A DNA stretch of 64,000 nucleotides from Glutamicibacter sp002979865. GTDB taxonomy: Bacteria > Actinomycetota > Actinomycetes > Actinomycetales > Micrococcaceae. The stretch lies in assembly GCF_050030965.1 (NCBI RefSeq), contig NZ_CP188297.1, positions 1,798,001-1,862,000 of the forward strand, written 5' to 3'. The notes beneath the pieces were generated by a model. That model was given only the letters and a program-made list of their open reading frames with translations, was not told where the DNA came from and searched no databases. Position numbers and translations under genes: made by a program. This document shows, piece after piece, positions 8,067 to 16,675 of this stretch (position 1 is its first letter; every line of letters starts with the position of its first letter).

Positions 8067-8717
8067 ATGCGTCCCGAACGAGGGGAAACCCCATTGATCT
8101 CCAATGAAACTGTCAGCAGCTACCTTGAGCGGCTTGCCTCGGGCGCCCCGACGCCAGGAGGGGGCGCGGCCGCGGGCCTGCATGCGGCGCAGGCCGCGGC
8201 ATTGGTGTCCATGGTTGCCGAATTCACTTCCGGACCGCGGTACGCGGACGTCCAGGAGCAGGCCCAGCAGATTTCCGAGCATGCCCGGCTGCTGATGCGC
8301 CAGGGGCTCTTCGCCGCGGAGGAAGACGAAAGGCTGTTCGGCGCCCTGGGTGCCGCGTACAAGCTTCCCAAGGAAAGCGACGAGCAGAAGTCGGAGCGCA
8401 GCGCGGCCATCCAAAACGCCACCATCGCCGCCGCCGCACCGCTGGTCTCTACCGTTGAGGCCTCCACTGAGATCATCAAGCTGGGCCAGCGCCTGCTGCC
8501 CATTGGCAACCGATCGGTCCTCAGCGACGTGGCCGCCGCGGCCGAAGCTGCCCGGGCGGCCTTGGCTACCGCGCTGGCCACCCTGGAAATGAATATCAGC
8601 TCAATCAAGGACGTCGCCCAGCGCGACCGGCTGGTCCAGGCGGCCAGCGAGGCCAGCGAGGCGATCGCCCATGCCGAAGAGCTCAGCGCGCACGCCCATA
8701 CGGTGGTGGCAGCATGA
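8067..8717 (+). CDS. Methenyl-THF cyclohydrolase (FTCD C-terminal/FchA-like, cyclodeaminase/cyclohydrolase family)
   Basis: 216 residues from ATG 8067; a TTG at 8094 eight bases after AGGGGA is a real alternative and would place the start at the domain edge (ISNETVSSYL). Motifs: GAPTPGGGAAAGLHAAQAAALVSM near residues 25-45, the family glycine-rich start of the all-helical fold, and the block PLVSTVEASTEIIKLG. The family catalyses 5,10-methenyl-THF + water to 10-formyl-THF (FchA) or formimino-THF deamination. No histidine-degradation gene is near, and its stop overlaps folD by ATGA, which favours the cyclohydrolase role in C1 oxidation. It appears to supply the activity the neighbouring FolD may lack. 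Confidence 0.8.
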   Translation: MRPERGETPLISNETVSSYLERLASGAPTPGGGAAAGLHAAQAAALVSMVAEFTSGPRYADVQEQAQQISEHARLLMRQGLFAAEEDERLFGALGAAYKLPKESDEQKSERSAAIQNATIAAAAPLVSTVEASTEIIKLGQRLLPIGNRSVLSDVAAAAEAARAALATALATLEMNISSIKDVAQRDRLVQAASEASEAIAHAEELSAHAHTVVAA

Positions 8718-9601
8718 CGGCGCGCAATCTAGCCGGGCAGCCGGTGGCTGAAGCGATCCGCGCCCGCACCGAAGAACTGGTGGTGCGCATGGCCAGCGAG
8801 GGCACCAGTGTCCGGATCGCAGTCGTGCTGGCCACCGATAACGAGGCCACCGCCTGGTATGTGCGCTCGATCGAACGGGCCGCGGCACAGCTCGGGGTGG
8901 ACTGCCAGGTTGTGGACCTGACCGGGTCCGGCCAGGAGCAGCTGTCCGAAGCGATCGCCGCTTTGAACGAGGACAGCTCGGTGCACGGAATCATCTTGCA
9001 GACCCCCTTGCCGCCAGGAGTGGATGCCGCGGCGCTGGTGGCGCTGATCGACCCGGCCAAGGACATTGACGGGGCCAATCCGCTGAGCCTGGGACGGCTC
9101 AGTGTCGGCCAGCCGGCCTTTGCCCCGGCTACCGCACGCTCGGTCATCGAGATCCTGGAGCACTACCGGATCCCGCTGTCCGGGCAGCATGTCGCGGTGG
9201 TCGGGCGCTCTGCAGTGGTGGGCAAGCCGCTGGCCCAGCTGCTGCTGCAGCGCGATGCCACGGTGAGCATCTGCCATTCGAGGACCGCCGATCTGGCCCA
9301 TTTCACGAAGTCCGCCGCGGTGGTTGTCATGGCCGTGGGCAAGGCGAACCTGCTCACCGGCAATGACGCGGAAGAAAGTACTGTGGTGATCGATGTCGGA
9401 ACGAACGTCAACGCCGAAGGAAAGCTGGTGGGGGACGTCCATGCGGCATCGGTGCGTCCGCTGGTGCGGGCCCTGAGCCCGGTTCCCGGCGGCGTGGGCA
9501 CGGTGACGACGGCGTTGCTGGTCCTGCATGCCGCGCAGGCCGCGGCGGCAAGCCAGCAGGCGGCCCCGGCGAAGGGAGCGCACATGGCCGGACGCCGGTA
9601 G
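8714..9601 (+). CDS. folD: FolD-type methylene-THF dehydrogenase lacking the cyclohydrolase lysine
   Basis: 295 residues, full FolD length. The N-terminal domain has YVRSI at 49-53, HGIILQTPLP with the conserved Gln, and PAKDIDGANP with the conserved Asp. The NADP-binding domain has VVGRSAVVGKPLAQLL, and the closing signature is PGGVGTVT. The family motif is Y-x-x-x-K, and that lysine is needed for the cyclohydrolase half-reaction; here the position is Ile53. The dehydrogenase step (methylene- to methenyl-THF) should remain possible. The gene overlaps the separate cyclohydrolase gene by ATGA, so the two activities appear split between two coupled proteins. The last 20 residues are Ala-rich. 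Confidence 0.85.
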   Translation: MTARNLAGQPVAEAIRARTEELVVRMASEGTSVRIAVVLATDNEATAWYVRSIERAAAQLGVDCQVVDLTGSGQEQLSEAIAALNEDSSVHGIILQTPLPPGVDAAALVALIDPAKDIDGANPLSLGRLSVGQPAFAPATARSVIEILEHYRIPLSGQHVAVVGRSAVVGKPLAQLLLQRDATVSICHSRTADLAHFTKSAAVVVMAVGKANLLTGNDAEESTVVIDVGTNVNAEGKLVGDVHAASVRPLVRALSPVPGGVGTVTTALLVLHAAQAAAASQQAAPAKGAHMAGRR

Positions 9602-9945
9602 CTGGCTGGCCGGTGTTCCGGATTCCGCTGCGGGCAAGCCAGCTGGCAGTGGAACCCTCAATGCCGGAACCGCAATTGCCATGGCGAAGCGAACCACGGG
9701 CACGGTGCACGCCGGCGGGGACATGAACTGGGATCTGCCGCCGGCCAGGTGCACCACGTGCCGCCGCCGCATCATCGATTGGGAGGTTGATGATGCGGCG
9801 GCTTTCCCATGGGTGCTGTTCCGCGGCGGGCAGGGAAGGTTCTCTGGCGGGGATTCAGCGCGAGGAGGCACAGTTGATCCCAGCGCGCACTGGCTTCGAT
9901 TCCATTCCTGGATCCCTTCGCCCAGTTACCGGCAGTCGCGCCGGA
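9602..9945. other. Intergenic region, 344 bases
   Basis: No gene seen. It contains the hairpin at 9763-9802; otherwise GC-rich sequence without a clear signal. Confidence 0.5.
9763..9802. terminator. Terminator hairpin between folD and the unknown gene pair
   Basis: GCCGCCGCATCATC (9763-9776) pairs perfectly with GATGATGCGGCGGC (9789-9802), 12-base loop, followed by TTTCCC. It separates two convergent transcripts. Confidence 0.7.
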
Positions 9946-10428
9946 TCAGGGGAGGGCAGCTGCCTGGGCAGTGGTTTCCAGCGGCCGCTGGGTCCGTGGG
10001 AAGGCAGCGCCCCAGGAGTCGTTCGCATTCTTCATGCCGGGGCACGACGGGATGATGTGCGCTACGGCGGTGTGGTTCCAGAACCTGACGCGCAATTCGA
10101 CGATCAGCGTCGAGGCAAGCTGCTCGAACAAGTCCCCCATGGTGAGACCTGCCGGAGAGACCCGGACCTTCTTGAGTGCAGGCTGCGGGGTGGTGATATG
10201 CAGTATCCGCAGTTCCGAGGTCAGCGGGTCGAGCATTGCCACCAGGGCCGCACGTCCATGGATCGAGACCATTCCCATGGCGTCATCTGCTGATTCTGTG
10301 GCCCGAGTCATCACGATGGGCATTCCGGGAACCCATCCGTACTGCGACAGATGAGTTTTGCCCTCGCGCGTCGCGAGGAAATCCGCGACCCTGAGCGCGG
10401 TTTGGGTTCTAGCGATGCGACCTGCCAT
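9946..10428 (-). CDS. Unknown protein A1 (second gene of duplicated cassette, copy 1)
   Basis: 160 residues from ATG 10428, which follows AAGGAAG; the frame is open further upstream but the paralogue fixes this start. I do not recognise the family. Conserved blocks shared with the copy at 39123-39605: GRIART, RVADFLATREGK, HLS-x-YGW, GMPIVMT, DAMGM-x-SIHGRA, LVAMLDP and, near 110-130, a FRVKFW-like strand with TAVAH. Both copies are exactly 160 residues; the last 30 diverge. No signal peptide or membrane segment, so probably cytoplasmic. It lies 173 bases after gene B1 and is probably co-transcribed with it. Confidence 0.7.
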   Translation of the reverse strand: MAGRIARTQTALRVADFLATREGKTHLSQYGWVPGMPIVMTRATESADDAMGMVSIHGRAALVAMLDPLTSELRILHITTPQPALKKVRVSPAGLTMGDLFEQLASTLIVELRVRFWNHTAVAHIIPSCPGMKNANDSWGAAFPRTQRPLETTAQAAALP

Positions 10429-10601
10429 TTCAGTTACTTCCTTTTCTTGCGCTGGATAAGAAAACAAGCAAGCTCGAAGGAATCGCCACCCGAGAGGGGA
10501 TTCCTCCACTGGCGGAGGGGCTAAATCAATGTCAGGTCCGCGTGGGCACCCCGGGGATCCTTCGAGGTGGCAGGGATGGGCTCGGTCAATGGCTGGTCCA
10601 G

Positions 10602-10967
10602 TCAATCCATGGTGGGCGAGCAGCCCTTCAACCCAGCGGTTGCGGGAGCATGGACTTCCCTGCCGGCAACGGCGAAGTGGAGGTTTCGCACCTCGAACTG
10701 GATGCCGAGAGACCTTTCCATTTGCGGAAGCAACGTGTCGTTCACGTAGAGCATGATCATTGGGACATGCTCTTCGCCCGTAGCGGTGCAGGCCAGATTC
10801 ACGATGAGCTCATTCGGGAATCCGGAAATGCTGCAGAAGGCGGAGTGGACTGCATCCTTCTCTTGGCACAGCCGGGTTGCCAGCGCGGCGACATGGCTGA
10901 TCCGGGTGTCCCAGGCTGAGCTGTGAACCGGACTTGCCTCTGCGGGAACTGCCAAGGAATCACTCAT
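10602..10967 (-). CDS. Unknown protein B1 (first gene of duplicated cassette, copy 1; Asp23-like pattern)
   Basis: 121 residues from ATG 10967 (GGAG six bases upstream, matching spacing in the paralogue); in-frame ATGs at 10970 and 10997 are possible. Shared with the copy at 39741-40220: SLAVP near the start, DAVHSA-x-C-x-I, VNLACTA, YVNDTLLPQME, LGIQFEV and NLHFAVAG. The order (helix, strand with VNLACTA, helix, strand ending FAVAG) resembles Asp23/AmaP envelope-stress domains, but this is a pattern impression. A 23-base box found before both copies lies 52-74 bases upstream. Confidence 0.65.
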   Translation of the reverse strand: MSDSLAVPAEASPVHSSAWDTRISHVAALATRLCQEKDAVHSAFCSISGFPNELIVNLACTATGEEHVPMIMLYVNDTLLPQMERSLGIQFEVRNLHFAVAGREVHAPATAGLKGCSPTMD

Positions 10968-11018
10968 CATCTGCTCCGCTGTGTTGAGTTGCTTCATCGC
11001 CTAATGTAATTAGAAAGT

Positions 11019-11041
11019 CTAACTATTAGATAGGCTACATG
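11019..11041. promoter_or_regulatory. Cassette box 1
   Basis: CTAACTATTAGATAGG, then C, then TACATG. It differs from the box at 40272-40294 by one base in 23. It contains the dyads CTAA-N3-TTAG and CTAT-N3-ATAG. Probably the operator for the leftward A1/B1 pair; the MarR gene at 40392 is the suggested reader. Confidence 0.6.
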
Positions 11042-11214
11042 TATTCTCTCCAAATGGACAAGCTGGTTTTTCCCGGACGCGGCTAGAAGGCCAGTGAGGC
11101 CAGTGAGTCCAGAGAGCGCTACGGCCGCTATCGGCAGGGCATCCCTATTAAGAGGCATGAATGCATGGCGTACCGCCTCGGCGTGCAGGCAGCCACGCAG
11201 GTTAACGACGACAG

Positions 11215-11246
11215 GCCGGGCACCGCTCGCATGAGCGGTGCCCGGC
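11215..11246 (-). terminator. Terminator of the gbcA-gbcB-dmgO operon
   Basis: GCCGGGCACCGCTC (11215-11228) and GAGCGGTGCCCGGC (11233-11246) form a perfect 14-base stem with a GCAT loop, 23 bases after the dmgO stop on the minus strand. Confidence 0.75.
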
Positions 11247-11268
11247 CCCGGGTATGTGCGTCTAGCCG

Positions 11269-13788
11269 CTAGCTGGCCGAAGTAGCCAGCGAAACTCCGC
11301 GCAAGCGGTCCATCTGCGGATCGTACAGCGGATCATCGACCACGGTGGCGGCAATCTGCTTGCCGAAGTACTCGATCGCCACCGGGTCACCGGTTTCCAC
11401 CGAGATCGGCAGCCACGCGTAGGCGATCGGCTTGCGGACCGTGTATCCGTAGGCGGCGCTGGTGACGTAGCCGGAAGGCTTGCCATCCACGTAGACCGGT
11501 TCCTTGCCCAGGACCATGGACACGCCATCATCCACGGTCAGGCAGCGCAGGCGCTTGGTGGCCGCCGCGGCACGTTCGGCCAGCGCCGACTTGCCCACGA
11601 AGTCCGCGGTCTTGGCGGCTTTCACCGCGAAGCCCAAACCGGCCTGTTCCGGTTCGTGCTCGCTGGTCATATCGGTGCCGAAGGAACGGAAGCCCTTCTC
11701 CAGTCGCATGGAGTTGAACGCCTCGCGCCCGCCGGCAATGATGCCGTGCTCCTGCCCGGCTTCGAAGATCGCATCCCAGAGCTTGGCGCTGACATCCGCC
11801 GAGGCGTAGAGCTCCCAGCCGAATTCGCCCACGTAGGACAGGCGCATCGCGGTGACCGGGATGCCGGCGATGGAGATCTGCTTGGTGCGGAAGTACTTCA
11901 GCCCCTCGTTGCCCATATCGTCGTCGCTGATCTTGGCCATGACCTGTGGGGCCAGCGGGCCCCACAGGCCGATGCAGGAAGTCCCGGCGGTGATATCGCG
12001 AACTGCCACCCACTGGCCCGGGTTGGCCTCATTGAACTTGCGCGCTTCGCGGTCCAGGTAGGCGACATCCACGTTGGAGTTGATGCCGGCCTGGTAGACC
12101 TGTTCGGAGAGCCGGGCCACGGTGATGTCGCTGGTGATGCCGCCGGCATGGTCCAGCAGCAGGGTGTAGCTGACCATGCCCGGGGCACGCAGCATATTCG
12201 CCGTGGTCAAGCCCTGGAGCATCGGCCCGGCACCGGGGCCGGTGACTTCCACGCGCTTGAGCGGGGTCATGTCGAACATGGCCACCGCGGTGCGGGTCTT
12301 CCAGGCTTCCACCGCGGCAATCGGCGAGTGGAACTTGCTTGACCAGCTGTCGCGCTCCGGGGCCGCCCACTCCGCCGGCAATTCATCGAGCAGCGCGGCG
12401 TTGGCCTCGTACCAGTGCGGGCGCTCCCAGCCGGTGCCCTCCAGGAAGAAGGCGCCCAGCTTCTGCTGGCGGGAGTAGAACGGGCTGGTGCGCACGGCGC
12501 GGGGCTTGGTGCGCGGTTCCAGCGGGTGGCGGACATCGTAGATTTCCACGAAGTTCTGCTGCGAGGTCTCGCTGACGTACTCCTTGGTGGTTTGCACGTC
12601 CTCGAAGCGGTTCAGGTCGCAGTCGCTCAGGTCCGTCGTGGAGGTGCCGGTGGTGATCAGCTCGGCCACGGCCTTGGCGATGCCCGGCGCGTGGGTGACC
12701 CACACGGCCTCGGCCGCGTAGAAGCCGTCCACTTCCCTGGACTGGCCTACCAGCGAGCCGCCGTCCGGGGTGAAGGAGAAGATGCCGTTGAAGCCGCGCT
12801 GGATCCGGGTATTGCGCAGATCCGGCAGCAGCTCCTGGCTGGCTTCCCATTCGGCGGCGAAGTCCTGCGGGGTGAATTCCAGTGAGGAAGGCATCCGCTC
12901 GTGGGTGATCTCTTCCGGGCGGTAGGCCTGCAAGGTGTCCAGGTCCACCGGCATCGGGCGGTGGGCGTAGGAGCCGATGCCGATGCGATCTCCCCACTCG
13001 CGGTAGTAGAGGTCGCGGTCCTGGTAGCGCAGGATCGGGCGGCTGGCACCGGCCGGCAGCTCGTTGACTCCGGCCAGCGACGGGGCCGGGGTGCTCCAGG
13101 CGAACTGGTGGCCCAGCGGCAGCAGCGGGATCGAGGTGCCCACCAACTTGCCGATGTTCGGTCCCCAGAAGCCTGCGCAGGAGACCACGATGTCCGCCGC
13201 GAAGCGCTCCTCGCCGCAGATGACCGCGGCGACCTTGCCGCCGGAGACCTCGATATCGGTGACGATGGTGCGGTCGCGGAACTCGACTCCCGCGGCCTTG
13301 GCGCGTTCCATGACCAGCGCGGTGCCCTTGGCGGCCAGGGCCAGCCCGTCGCCCGGGGTGAACAGGCCGCCCAGGACCTTCTCCGGGTTGAGCATCGGGA
13401 ACTTCGCCAGGCAGGCGGCGGCGTCGATGACTTCGGCGTCGACCCCGTAGGAGCGGTTCCAGCCGGCACGGCGATGCAGGTCGGCCAGGCGCTCATCGGT
13501 GGTGGCGATTTCCAGTCCGCCCACCGGAAGGAAGGAGCCGCGCCCGTCGGCGCCCACCAGGCCGGTGAGCTTCTCGATGGTGTACTGCGCGAATTCGGTC
13601 ATGGACTTGGACGGGTTGGACGAGAAGACCAGGCCCGGGGCGTGCGAGGTGGAGCCGCCGGGAAGATCCAGCGGACCCTGCTCGATGACCAGGGTATTGG
13701 TGTGGCCCAGCGCGGCCAGTTCGTCTGCGAGGTTGGCGCCGACGATGCCGGCGCCGATGATGAGGATCCGAGGGGAAAGACGGGACAT
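11269..13788 (-). CDS. dmgO: Dimethylglycine oxidase
   Basis: 839 residues. N,N-dimethylglycine + O2 gives sarcosine + H2O2, with the methyl passed to THF as 5,10-methylene-THF. Residues 1-420 are the FAD amine-oxidase domain: GAGIVG at 12-17, and His49 in STSHAPGL where this family attaches FAD covalently. His227 (PLGHQF) and Tyr261 (DLYYRE) align with catalytic His225 and Tyr259 of the Arthrobacter globiformis enzyme as I recall it. Residues 425-830 are the GcvT-like folate domain, with Asp552 in SDITVAR. ATG 13788 follows AAGGAGTCCCC. Third gene of the operon after gbcA and gbcB, 42 bases past gbcB. The methylene-THF product feeds the FolD/cyclohydrolase pair at 8067-9601. Confidence 0.95.
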   Translation of the reverse strand: MSRLSPRILIIGAGIVGANLADELAALGHTNTLVIEQGPLDLPGGSTSHAPGLVFSSNPSKSMTEFAQYTIEKLTGLVGADGRGSFLPVGGLEIATTDERLADLHRRAGWNRSYGVDAEVIDAAACLAKFPMLNPEKVLGGLFTPGDGLALAAKGTALVMERAKAAGVEFRDRTIVTDIEVSGGKVAAVICGEERFAADIVVSCAGFWGPNIGKLVGTSIPLLPLGHQFAWSTPAPSLAGVNELPAGASRPILRYQDRDLYYREWGDRIGIGSYAHRPMPVDLDTLQAYRPEEITHERMPSSLEFTPQDFAAEWEASQELLPDLRNTRIQRGFNGIFSFTPDGGSLVGQSREVDGFYAAEAVWVTHAPGIAKAVAELITTGTSTTDLSDCDLNRFEDVQTTKEYVSETSQQNFVEIYDVRHPLEPRTKPRAVRTSPFYSRQQKLGAFFLEGTGWERPHWYEANAALLDELPAEWAAPERDSWSSKFHSPIAAVEAWKTRTAVAMFDMTPLKRVEVTGPGAGPMLQGLTTANMLRAPGMVSYTLLLDHAGGITSDITVARLSEQVYQAGINSNVDVAYLDREARKFNEANPGQWVAVRDITAGTSCIGLWGPLAPQVMAKISDDDMGNEGLKYFRTKQISIAGIPVTAMRLSYVGEFGWELYASADVSAKLWDAIFEAGQEHGIIAGGREAFNSMRLEKGFRSFGTDMTSEHEPEQAGLGFAVKAAKTADFVGKSALAERAAAATKRLRCLTVDDGVSMVLGKEPVYVDGKPSGYVTSAAYGYTVRKPIAYAWLPISVETGDPVAIEYFGKQIAATVVDDPLYDPQMDRLRGVSLATSAS

Positions 13789-13830
13789 GGGGACTCCTTG
13801 AAAGCTGATGGTGTGGTGGTGGCCGGCGCG

Positions 13831-15222
13831 CTAGGCGTCGATGACCAGATCCGATTGGGCGGTGGAGCAGCAGGGCAGGAATTTCCCGGCCGCGATTTCA
13901 CGGGCGCGGATGCCGCCCTGGTGGTTCATCGCCACCTCGCCTTCGAGCTTGACGACCTTGCACGAGCCGCACATGCCCTCCTGGCAGTTGGCGCCGATGC
14001 GCACCCCGGCCCGCTGGGCGACACCCAGGATGTGCTCCTGGGAACTGATCCGGACATTCACCGCGGTGCGCAGGAAGGTCATGGTCAGCTCGCCTTCGCC
14101 CACGGTGGGGAAGGAAGCGGTATCCGGCGAGTCCTGCGCGGGAACCAGCGGTGAGGCCGGCGGCAGCGGGGCATTGGAATCGACCGCCACCAGCTTCTGG
14201 CCGCTGGCCTCGATGGTGCCGCTCTGGTCGTACTCGGGTTCGTACATCCCCAGCTCCGGCGGCTGGCTCTCGTAGAACTCCTCCACGGATTCGGCCACCT
14301 CCTCGGCGATGGACCCGGCCAGGGCGATTTCCTCCTGGTATTCGAGCAGCGTCTTGCGGTCCCCGGAGAAGAACTCCATGAACACCGAGGTGTCATCCAC
14401 CCCGGCCTCGCGCAGCAGCTGGGTGGCCGAATTCAGGTACCCTTCCGGCCCGCAGGCGAACACCTTGCGGCCATTGGCGTCCGGGGCCACCGCGTCGATC
14501 ATCGCCGTGGTCAGCCGCCCGGCAAAGCCCTTCCAGCTCTTGGGCTTGGCCCGGTCGCCCAGCGAGTAGAACACCTTGATCCGCGAATCGACCTGCGCAA
14601 TGTATTCCAGCTCGGGCCAGAAAGCGAAGTCCCCGGGCACGGTGCCGTGGCAGAGCACCACCACATCGGCCTGGCCGGGCAGCGAGTGGATGGTGCGCAC
14701 CATCGACATGATCGGGGTGATCCCGGCTCCGGCCGCAAGGAACAGGTAGCGGGCGCGCCGGTCGGAATCGCCCAGGTGGAAGGCGCCCACCGGGCCGAGC
14801 ATCTCCAGCACCATGCCCGGACGCAGGTTCTCATGCGCCCAGGAGGAGACCAGGCCCTTGGGATCGCGCTTGATGCTGACATTGAAGGTCCAGGGCACGG
14901 TGGGCGCGCTGGAAATCGAGTAGCTGCGGTCCACCGGGTCCTGGTCTTCGCCATGCACCGGGAAGGCGATGTTCAGGTACTGCCCGGCGCGGAAGGCCAG
15001 CGGGGCGCCATCGGCGCGGCGGAAGACGAAGGTCATCAGCCCGCCGGCTTCCTCGATGGTCTGCACGCATTCGGCCAGGAACTCCTGGGGGTGCCAGGGT
15101 CCCAGCGCGCGGGCCGCGCTCGCCGGGCCTTCCTGGGAACTGAGGACCCGGTTCCACGGCATTTCCAGCCCGCGGATGCGCTGGGCCGCTACGCTCGATG
15201 CCAGCTGGGCGCCTGCGCTCAT
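13831..15222 (-). CDS. gbcB: Glycine betaine demethylase reductase (FNR plus 2Fe-2S ferredoxin)
   Basis: 463 residues from the ATG at 15222, which overlaps the gbcA stop (ATGA). The flavin domain has RSYSISS; the NAD(P) domain has LAAGAGITPIMSMVR, and FACGPEGYLNSA near its end. The C-terminal plant-type ferredoxin has C-x4-C-x2-C (CQEGMCGSC) and a distal cysteine in PCCS. It passes electrons from NAD(P)H to the Rieske oxygenase. The first 45 residues extend beyond the usual FNR start. An acidic Pro/Ser-rich stretch of about 75 residues separates the reductase and ferredoxin parts, much longer than the usual linker. Confidence 0.88.
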   Translation of the reverse strand: MSAGAQLASSVAAQRIRGLEMPWNRVLSSQEGPASAARALGPWHPQEFLAECVQTIEEAGGLMTFVFRRADGAPLAFRAGQYLNIAFPVHGEDQDPVDRSYSISSAPTVPWTFNVSIKRDPKGLVSSWAHENLRPGMVLEMLGPVGAFHLGDSDRRARYLFLAAGAGITPIMSMVRTIHSLPGQADVVVLCHGTVPGDFAFWPELEYIAQVDSRIKVFYSLGDRAKPKSWKGFAGRLTTAMIDAVAPDANGRKVFACGPEGYLNSATQLLREAGVDDTSVFMEFFSGDRKTLLEYQEEIALAGSIAEEVAESVEEFYESQPPELGMYEPEYDQSGTIEASGQKLVAVDSNAPLPPASPLVPAQDSPDTASFPTVGEGELTMTFLRTAVNVRISSQEHILGVAQRAGVRIGANCQEGMCGSCKVVKLEGEVAMNHQGGIRAREIAAGKFLPCCSTAQSDLVIDA

Positions 15223-16523
15223 GCCAGGTGCTCCAGCACGCGCTGGGTGTACCAGTTGATGAACGCCTCGACCTGGTATTCGCTCTTCATGTACGGGCCC
15301 GGCTGGTAGGCGGGGCTGGCTGCGCCCTTCTGGCACAGCTCGACGAAGGCCTTGTCCTGCAGGTTGGTCTGCTTCCAGGTGTGGGTGAGCTTCTCCAGAT
15401 CGTAGTCGTCTCCTTCGACCGCGTCATCGGCCACCAGCCAGGTGGTGCGCACCAGGGTCTGGTGCTCGTTGATCGGGAAGGCGGCGAAGGTGATTACGTG
15501 GTCGGACTGGAAGTGGAACCAGCTGTTGGGCTGCAGGTGCATGGAGCAGCGGCCCAGCCGGAAGTCGCGCAGCTCGCCGAGCAGCTTCTTGGACAGGCGG
15601 TGCCCGTCGGCGGAGAAGGATTCCCCGTCGCCGTCCAGGGATTCGCGGGAGATGCGGATGCCGGCGATGCGGGTGTCCAGCTGCTCCACGACCTCGTAGG
15701 GCAATCCGTAGCGGCGGCAGCGTTCCTCCAGGGCCGCCTGGGCTTGCTGGTTGCGTTCCCATACCTCTTCCAGGTGCGGCGGAACGGTGTCGTCGCTCAG
15801 CCCCCAGGTGGGGAACAGCGAGCAGGCCAGCTCGGGGTGCCCGTCGCAGTGGTAGCACTCGCGGTTGTTCTCCATCACCAGCTTCCAGTTGCCCTCCTCG
15901 ATGATGTCCTGCTGGTAGGCGACCTTGGCGCGGGCGATATCGTGCGGGGCCAGGTAGGGCTCGAAGATGCCGGCGACCTCGTCGAAGTCCGCCGGCGGGT
16001 CCTGGGCCAGGGAAACGAAGACCAGCCCGGCATGGACCCGGCCGTGGGCGCGCTTGAGCGCGAAGCAGCTCTTGTCGAACTTGCCTTCGCCCGGGGCGGA
16101 GGCGTGGATCAGGTCCCCTTCGGGGGAGTAGGTCCACGAGTGGTAGCCGCAGACCAGGTTCCCGGTGCTGCCCGAAGCTTCGGTGAGCACGCGGGCGCCG
16201 CGGTGCCGGCAGACGTTGTGCAGCACGTTGACCCCGCCCTCCTCGGTGCGCAGCACGATCAGCGAATGCGGACCGTAGTCCACGGTCACGTAGTCCCCGG
16301 GCTCGGGGATCTCGGCAATGCTCGCGGCGAACAGCCAGTGGGTCCCGAAGATGGCCTGCATTTCGACATCGAATACTGAGGGGTCGGTGTACAGAGGGGC
16401 TTCGAGCGAGTAGCCCTTGCGCCGGTTGCGGAAGAGTTCGGTGATCTCGGCGAGCTGTTCTTGGTTCACCGACGTAGCGAGCTTCCCACGCGTAGTGCGC
16501 GGTGCGCTTACCGAAGCGGTCAT
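15219..16523 (-). CDS. gbcA: Glycine betaine demethylase oxygenase (Rieske type)
   Basis: 434 residues. The Rieske 2Fe-2S centre is C-x-H (NVCRHRGARV) and C-x2-H (LVCGYHSWTY). The catalytic domain carries the mononuclear-iron motif in NNRECYHCDGH. The C-terminal part (DHVITFAAFPINEHQTLVRT) is typical of the GbcA/stachydrine demethylase branch. The enzyme oxidises one N-methyl of glycine betaine, giving dimethylglycine and formaldehyde. First gene of the gbcA-gbcB-dmgO operon; ATG 16523 follows AAGGAGTAACAG. The divergent LysR gene suggests control from the shared intergenic region. Confidence 0.88.
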   Translation of the reverse strand: MTASVSAPRTTRGKLATSVNQEQLAEITELFRNRRKGYSLEAPLYTDPSVFDVEMQAIFGTHWLFAASIAEIPEPGDYVTVDYGPHSLIVLRTEEGGVNVLHNVCRHRGARVLTEASGSTGNLVCGYHSWTYSPEGDLIHASAPGEGKFDKSCFALKRAHGRVHAGLVFVSLAQDPPADFDEVAGIFEPYLAPHDIARAKVAYQQDIIEEGNWKLVMENNRECYHCDGHPELACSLFPTWGLSDDTVPPHLEEVWERNQQAQAALEERCRRYGLPYEVVEQLDTRIAGIRISRESLDGDGESFSADGHRLSKKLLGELRDFRLGRCSMHLQPNSWFHFQSDHVITFAAFPINEHQTLVRTTWLVADDAVEGDDYDLEKLTHTWKQTNLQDKAFVELCQKGAASPAYQPGPYMKSEYQVEAFINWYTQRVLEHLA

Positions 16524-16660
16524 CTGTTACTCCTTGGAACACGACGCGGCTGGCGTCCTCTGGCTGTGGTTGCGCGGGCCGATGTGAGGCCGGTCACCGC
16601 ATGAATCGAGACTAGGAAGAAATAGTCGGCAAGAAAAGCGCAAGAAATTGAACGGAACCG

Positions 16661-16675
16661 TGCACAATTGGTGCA
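16661..16675. promoter_or_regulatory. Candidate LysR operator between gbcA and lysR
   Basis: TGCAC-AATTG-GTGCA, arms perfectly inverted, directly before and touching the LysR ATG. Position suits autorepression and activation of the divergent gbcA operon. The ACTGRTATWTCA element of the C1 genes was not seen here, which suggests a separate control. Confidence 0.5.

Larger units (their letters stand above)
10968..11268. other. Intergenic region, about 300 bases
   Basis: Holds the box at 11019-11041 for the leftward cassette and the dmgO terminator at 11215-11246. Nothing else recognised. Confidence 0.5.

Noticed and set aside
12901..14154. 417-codon open frame on the plus strand
   Set aside because: Antisense shadow of the dimethylglycine oxidase and gbcB genes.
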